Origin: CAYVJW01 sp964451885
Lineage (GTDB): Bacteria; Patescibacteriota; Gracilibacteria; UBA4473
Reading direction: 5' to 3'
NCBI GenBank assembly: GCA_964451885.1
Contig: CAYVJW010000075.1
Coordinates: 1-8,260 of the forward strand
Length of the DNA: 8,260 bases
Shown: positions 6,227-8,260 of the stretch, in pieces
Position numbering within the stretch: the first letter of the stretch is position 1
Layout: each line of letters starts with the position of its first letter
Program-made: the position numbers and the translations under genes
Notes under the pieces: generated by a model
What the model saw: only the letters and a program-made list of their open reading frames with translations
Database searches by the model: none
Told to the model about the DNA's origin: nothing

Positions 6227-6394
6227 ATGCAAAAAAAGGTAACAAAGTACACTATACTCGTGTACAGTTATGGGTTTCTAATTCTTTTTATTCTGGGCGG
6301 TTTCGGATATGCCCTGATTGACGGATATAATAAACCCAGTAAAAATACTGTAGTCACTCCTCTACAATCCGGAAGAGATGTTGAATCACGATGA
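6227..6394 (+). CDS. Small single-span membrane protein (55 residues)
   Basis: The ATG at 6227 is preceded by AAAAAGGG with a six-base spacer, a good SD. The in-frame TTG at 6167 lies inside a hairpin and is rejected. The peptide has a basic N-terminus (MQKKVTKY), one hydrophobic span (about residues 9-31, ending in FILGGFGYALI), and a polar tail rich in Ser, Thr and charged residues. Topology is probably N-in or N-terminal anchor with an outer tail. I do not recognise a family. Small size, one span, strong SD and flanking structured RNAs recall type I toxin peptides, but regulatory or envelope-stress peptides look the same. The 133-residue antisense frame over it is judged spurious. Confidence 0.6.
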   Translation: MQKKVTKYTILVYSYGFLILFILGGFGYALIDGYNKPSKNTVVTPLQSGRDVESR

Positions 6395-6412
6395 GAAAAT
6401 CTAAAACGAAAA

Positions 6413-6499
6413 GTTCTTTTGACATCAAATTGGGGATGTTCTGAGCAATAAATGCGTCTCAGACAAAGATTTTGCGGGGAAATATGATGTAAAAAGAAC
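6413..6499 (+). ncRNA. Candidate branched RNA structure after the 55-residue gene
   Basis: The closing stem pairs GTTCTTTTGACATCA (6413-6427) with TGATGTAAAAAGAAC (6485-6499): 14 of 15 positions pair. Inside are two smaller hairpins: TCTGAG (6440-6445) with CTCAGA (6458-6463), and CAAA-GAT-TTTG (6464-6474). The whole is an 87-base branched fold starting 18 bases past the stop codon of the small gene. It shares no sequence with the two related hairpin RNAs. It may be a 3' UTR structure, a processed sRNA or an unrecognised element end. No coding frame of note lies in it. Confidence 0.45.
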
Positions 6500-6526
6500 A
6501 AAATCATGATTAAATAAAACTCAAAA

Positions 6527-6576
6527 AAGGAGGAACACAACGGTTGGGGTGACCGTCTCACAGACGCCACCCCAAC
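6527..6576 (+). other. Orphan consensus SD followed by a GC-rich hairpin
   Basis: AAGGAGG (6527-6533) is the strongest SD in the window, yet no gene follows: TTG at 6544 stops after two codons and GTG at 6549 gives only ten. Instead a stable hairpin is formed by GTTGGGGTG (6543-6551) with CACCCCAAC (6568-6576), extended inside by CGTCT (6554-6558) with AGACG (6562-6566). It is far more GC-rich than its surroundings. A second short dyad, AATTTG/CAAATT (6580-6597), follows. There is no immediate U-run, so a terminator is doubtful. Confidence 0.55.
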
Positions 6577-6603
6577 AATAATTTGCATATACAAATTGTT
6601 CTT

Positions 6604-6632
6604 CATTATTTTTTGCCAAAGCCCTAACACTT
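6604..6632. repeat. Solo arm C of the foldback family
   Basis: The segment contains TTATTTTTTGCCAAAGCCCT, an evident relative of the right arms of elements A (5738 onwards) and B (6112 onwards). I find no inverted partner in the 200 bases upstream or down to 6990 downstream. It lies 32 bases before structured RNA 2, much as the right arm of A precedes RNA 1. It could be the remnant of a truncated copy. Confidence 0.6.
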
Positions 6633-6663
6633 GTTCTTTTACAACTCCAATCCTAAACAATGA

Positions 6664-6745
6664 CATCAACGAGGTGCAGTTGCTTTTGCAGTAATCTCTT
6701 TGTTTCCGGGAAAGAGATTCGAAAGCAACTCCTCCTTGTTGAATG
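6664..6745 (+). ncRNA. Candidate structured RNA 2, relative of RNA 1
   Basis: This 82-base extended hairpin has an outer stem 6664-6674/6734-6745 (CATCAACGAGG with CCTTGTTGAATG, one G-U pair and one bulge), an inner stem 6678-6688/6720-6730 (AGTTGCTTTTG with CGAAAGCAACT, 11 bp with one U-G), and an apical stem 6693-6701/6711-6719 (AATCTCTTT with AAAGAGATT). It shares TCCTCCTTGTTGA (13 bases) and GCTTTTG with RNA 1, while the apical parts differ in sequence but both still pair. The sharing is good sign of a selected RNA fold. It lies 73 bases ahead of the 39-residue peptide gene, so it may be its structured leader or a separate sRNA. An alternative pairing of 6739-6745 with 6758-6764 would break the outer stem. 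No clear promoter was found just upstream. Confidence 0.6.
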
Positions 6746-6818
6746 TTTTTCTTTCACCATTCAATGAGAGCCTCTCAAGAAGCACTCACTCACTTCAACT
6801 AAAAAAAGGAACATTAAA

Positions 6819-6938
6819 ATGGAAGGAAAAATTTCGGAAAAGATGAAAGCAATCGGCATTTTCTTCACCGTAGTAAAACTCGCCTTAATCCTGGTGATCG
6901 GTGGAGGAATCATCATTGCCATCCCCTTTCTTGCTTGA
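6819..6938 (+). CDS. Tiny hydrophobic membrane peptide (39 residues)
   Basis: The ATG at 6819 follows AAAAAAAGGA with an eight-base spacer, a good SD. The frame encodes a charged N-terminus (MEGKISEKMK) and then an almost wholly hydrophobic segment (residues 11-39, with GGG at 28-30 and IIIAIPFLA at the end) closed by TGA. This is the size and make-up of type I toxin or other small membrane peptides. It shares the span-with-Gly-pair layout with the 55-residue peptide but no convincing alignment. A strong terminator hairpin begins 27 bases past the stop, which supports it as a real transcription unit. The family is not recognised. Confidence 0.62.
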   Translation: MEGKISEKMKAIGIFFTVVKLALILVIGGGIIIAIPFLA

Positions 6939-6964
6939 CATCAAGAGGACAAAAAAATTTGGAA

Positions 6965-6988
6965 CGGCAACCTCATGTGAGGTTGCCG
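6965..6988. terminator. Bidirectional intrinsic terminator
   Basis: CGGCAACCTCA (6965-6975) and TGAGGTTGCCG (6978-6988) form an 11-bp GC-rich stem. On the plus strand it is followed by CTCTTTCACTTT and would end the 39-residue peptide transcript. On the minus strand it is followed, after four bases, by AAATTTTTTT, a better U-run, and would end the hydrolase transcript. It lies between the two convergent genes, as expected. Confidence 0.88.
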
Positions 6989-6993
6989 CTCTT

Positions 6994-7797
6994 TCACTTT
7001 AAATTTAAAAATTCCCTAATCCCCTCAATATACTCCTTATTCGAATCAAACATCCACTCATTATGAGTTCCAGATGTTTTTAGGAATGTTTTCGGCTCCA
7101 AAGCCATGTCAAACAGATCCTCTCCATGCCCAAAAGGAATAATCTCATCTTCCTTGCTATGAATTATAAAAATCGGCACATGAATGTTTTTCACCTTCTC
7201 CCCGGTTTCAAAATGAAATCGAAGCAACCATCTCACTGGCAAATACCAAAAATATTTCCGGGCTATGTCTTCCGCCGAAAAAAGTGCCGATTCAAGCACC
7301 ACTGCAGAAATTTCCTTATTTTGAGCAACATCAGCCGCCACAGCCCCCCCTATCGAACGGCCCCAAATAATGATTTTATCCGCTAAAATTTTCTTTTTCT
7401 TTGTTACAAACTCCCAAGCCGCACTCCCATCATTGTAAACATCCTGCTCCTTGATAATCCTCCCAGAACTCTTCCCATATCCTCGATAATCAAAAATAAG
7501 AGCATTAAGTCCGAGACTTTTAAATATTTCCATCTGAAAAACCCTATGCGAAAGATTTCCGGCATTCCCATGGAAAAAAATCACGGTTTTTTCCGCCCCA
7601 TCCGTCTCCATCCACCATCCATGGAGCTTTTTCCCATCAACCGTCTCAAAAAACACCTCCTCGATCCCCAAATACTTAGAAGGAGAATTAACAATTTTTG
7701 TCGGATAAAATATTAATTTTTTCTGAAAAAAATAAGTAAAAAATACAAGAAATAGATACCCCACCAGCAGTACCAGTAATATGTTTAATATTTTCAT
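6994..7797 (-). CDS. Membrane-anchored alpha/beta hydrolase (BEM46/ABHD13-like)
   Basis: This 267-residue serine hydrolase has an N-terminal membrane anchor (about residues 3-25) and then the FFQKKLIFYPT stretch common in this subfamily. Catalytic features are the oxyanion-side motif HGNAGN (76-81), DYRGYGKS (103-110), the nucleophile elbow GRSIGG (146-151, Ser148), an acid Asp217 (HSKEDEIIP) and His245 (SGTHNEW). These fit the BEM46/ABHD13/YfhR-type group; the natural substrate is unknown, perhaps lipid or acyl ester. I chose the ATG at 7797. A TTG at 7812, overlapping the upstream stop as TTGA, would add five residues and cannot be excluded. There is no SD for either. It follows the TPR gene by 11 bases, so the two are probably co-transcribed, and it ends at the bidirectional terminator. 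Confidence 0.92.
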   Translation of the reverse strand: MKILNILLVLLVGYLFLVFFTYFFQKKLIFYPTKIVNSPSKYLGIEEVFFETVDGKKLHGWWMETDGAEKTVIFFHGNAGNLSHRVFQMEIFKSLGLNALIFDYRGYGKSSGRIIKEQDVYNDGSAAWEFVTKKKKILADKIIIWGRSIGGAVAADVAQNKEISAVVLESALFSAEDIARKYFWYLPVRWLLRFHFETGEKVKNIHVPIFIIHSKEDEIIPFGHGEDLFDMALEPKTFLKTSGTHNEWMFDSNKEYIEGIREFLNLK

Positions 7798-7808
7798 TAT
7801 TCTAATTT

Positions 7809-8260
7809 TCAATTTAACGAACGAACAACTTTTGCTCTTTCCCTATAATCATTCGCATCATCATTTTTCCCAATCAATCGATAAAACAAACTTATATTAT
7901 CCAAAACAACAGCGATGCCCGGATGGTTTTCTCCAAACACTCTCTCTTTACTCTCCAATAACCACTTATAATACATTTCAGCCTCATCATATTTTTTTAG
8001 GTTAAAACAAACCGTAGCCAACTTTTGCAACACACCTGCCAAATCAGGATGATATTTACCTTTGGTCTTTTCCGATATTTTCAAAATACGCTTATACAAA
8101 TCTTTTACCTCCTTATCCTTCGCTTCCGTTTCATACACTTTGGACAAATTATTTAAAGCTGATAATATTCTTGGATCATTTTTTCCGTATGATGCTTCCT
8201 TAACATCCAGAATGTGCGTAAAAAGAAGGTTTGCCTTACCATACTCCCTCTGATTGTAAT
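7809..8260 (-). CDS. TPR repeat protein, kinesin-light-chain type (partial, runs off the right edge)
   Basis: The frame is open from the window edge to TGA at 7809, giving about 149 residues of the C-terminal end. A shorter start at TTG 8147 is only an internal Leu codon. Roughly three repeats of about 42 residues are seen, in the kinesin-light-chain/TPR_12 style. Each has ALxxLxxVY-like helices followed by a loop such as SYGKNDPRIL, KGKYHPDLA or FGENHPGIA, and Ala or Tyr at the tight helix positions (KKYDEAEMYYKWLL). Such repeats mediate protein-protein binding; no catalytic domain is visible in this part. Its stop overlaps a possible TTG start of the hydrolase gene, suggesting a shared transcript. 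The N-terminal part, and any domain there, lies outside the window. Confidence 0.88.
   Translation of the reverse strand, partial: YNQREYGKANLLFTHILDVKEASYGKNDPRILSALNNLSKVYETEAKDKEVKDLYKRILKISEKTKGKYHPDLAGVLQKLATVCFNLKKYDEAEMYYKWLLESKERVFGENHPGIAVVLDNISLFYRLIGKNDDANDYRERAKVVRSLN

Noticed and set aside
6395..6454. UGA recoding (Gracilibacteria-type code 25) extending the 55-residue gene
   Set aside because: UGA gives sensible protein ends in the regulator, hydrolase and TPR genes, so the standard bacterial code is kept.
6268..6669. A 133-codon minus-strand open frame over the 55-residue gene and the structured region
   Set aside because: It runs antisense to a better supported small gene, covers several hairpins, has no SD or recognisable domain, and its composition looks like translated structure.
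5945..6745. Integron attC sites with small cassettes
   Set aside because: The paired outer and inner boxes and the length fit attC loosely, and GTTGAAT at 6738-6744 fits GTTRRRY. But GTTGATA in the first RNA does not, the left boxes do not fit RYYYAAC, and no integrase is in the window.
5885..6745. Retron ncRNA (msr/msd)
   Set aside because: Long closing repeats would fit, but there is no reverse transcriptase gene in the window and the related RNAs are duplicated beside small peptides instead.
5593..6990. CRISPR array or tRNA genes in the repeat-rich island
   Set aside because: There are no regularly spaced direct repeats with unique spacers, and no cloverleaf with a GTTCRA T-arm was found.

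Overview
The window looks like a piece of an AT-rich, small-genome bacterium, most likely a member of the Patescibacteria (Candidate Phyla Radiation). Supporting signs are the DUF5671 membrane protein with a Cys-rich tail, a DUF5665 protein, a kinesin-light-chain-type TPR protein, short AT-only seams between genes, and many genes without a visible Shine-Dalgarno (SD) sequence. UGA is used as a stop (standard code 11). The phylum is an inference from gene content; no rRNA or other marker is present.

Positions 1-3131 hold a minus-strand run, read right to left: DUF5665 membrane protein, YggT-family membrane protein, cysteinyl-tRNA synthetase (cysS), and a D-alanyl-D-alanine carboxypeptidase-like S11 enzyme. 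A sigma-70-like promoter lies just before the DUF5665 gene, and another just after the carboxypeptidase fires leftwards out of the window. Upstream, still on the minus strand, is a 403-residue AAA+ sigma-54-type activator (3189-4400). It has a Walker A motif, a GSFTGA loop and a C-terminal Fis-type helix-turn-helix, but no sensor domain, and it is visibly more AT-rich than cysS. It is divergent from a plus-strand DUF5671 membrane protein (4656-5597).

Positions 5598-6990 are the unusual part: about 1.4 kb with no recognisable conserved gene but dense secondary structure. It holds a 168-bp foldback element that is palindromic over its whole length, a smaller foldback and a solo arm of the same type. 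It also holds two related extended-hairpin RNAs (5945-6040 and 6664-6745) that share a closing stem, an inner stem and an anti-SD-like CCTCCTT. Further elements are a third, unrelated branched structure, a GC-rich hairpin behind an orphan perfect SD, and two tiny single-span membrane peptides (55 and 39 residues) with good SDs. Strong sigma-70-like promoters precede the first RNA and the first peptide. The repeated order hairpin RNA then small membrane peptide suggests RNA-regulated peptides (type I toxin-antitoxin-like, or structured leaders), but this is inference.

Positions 6965-8260 hold a bidirectional terminator, then a minus-strand pair: a membrane-anchored alpha/beta hydrolase and, upstream of it and running off the right edge, a TPR protein. 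The core genes (cysS, carboxypeptidase, YggT) are housekeeping; the sigma-54-type regulator and the RNA/peptide island are the accessory parts.
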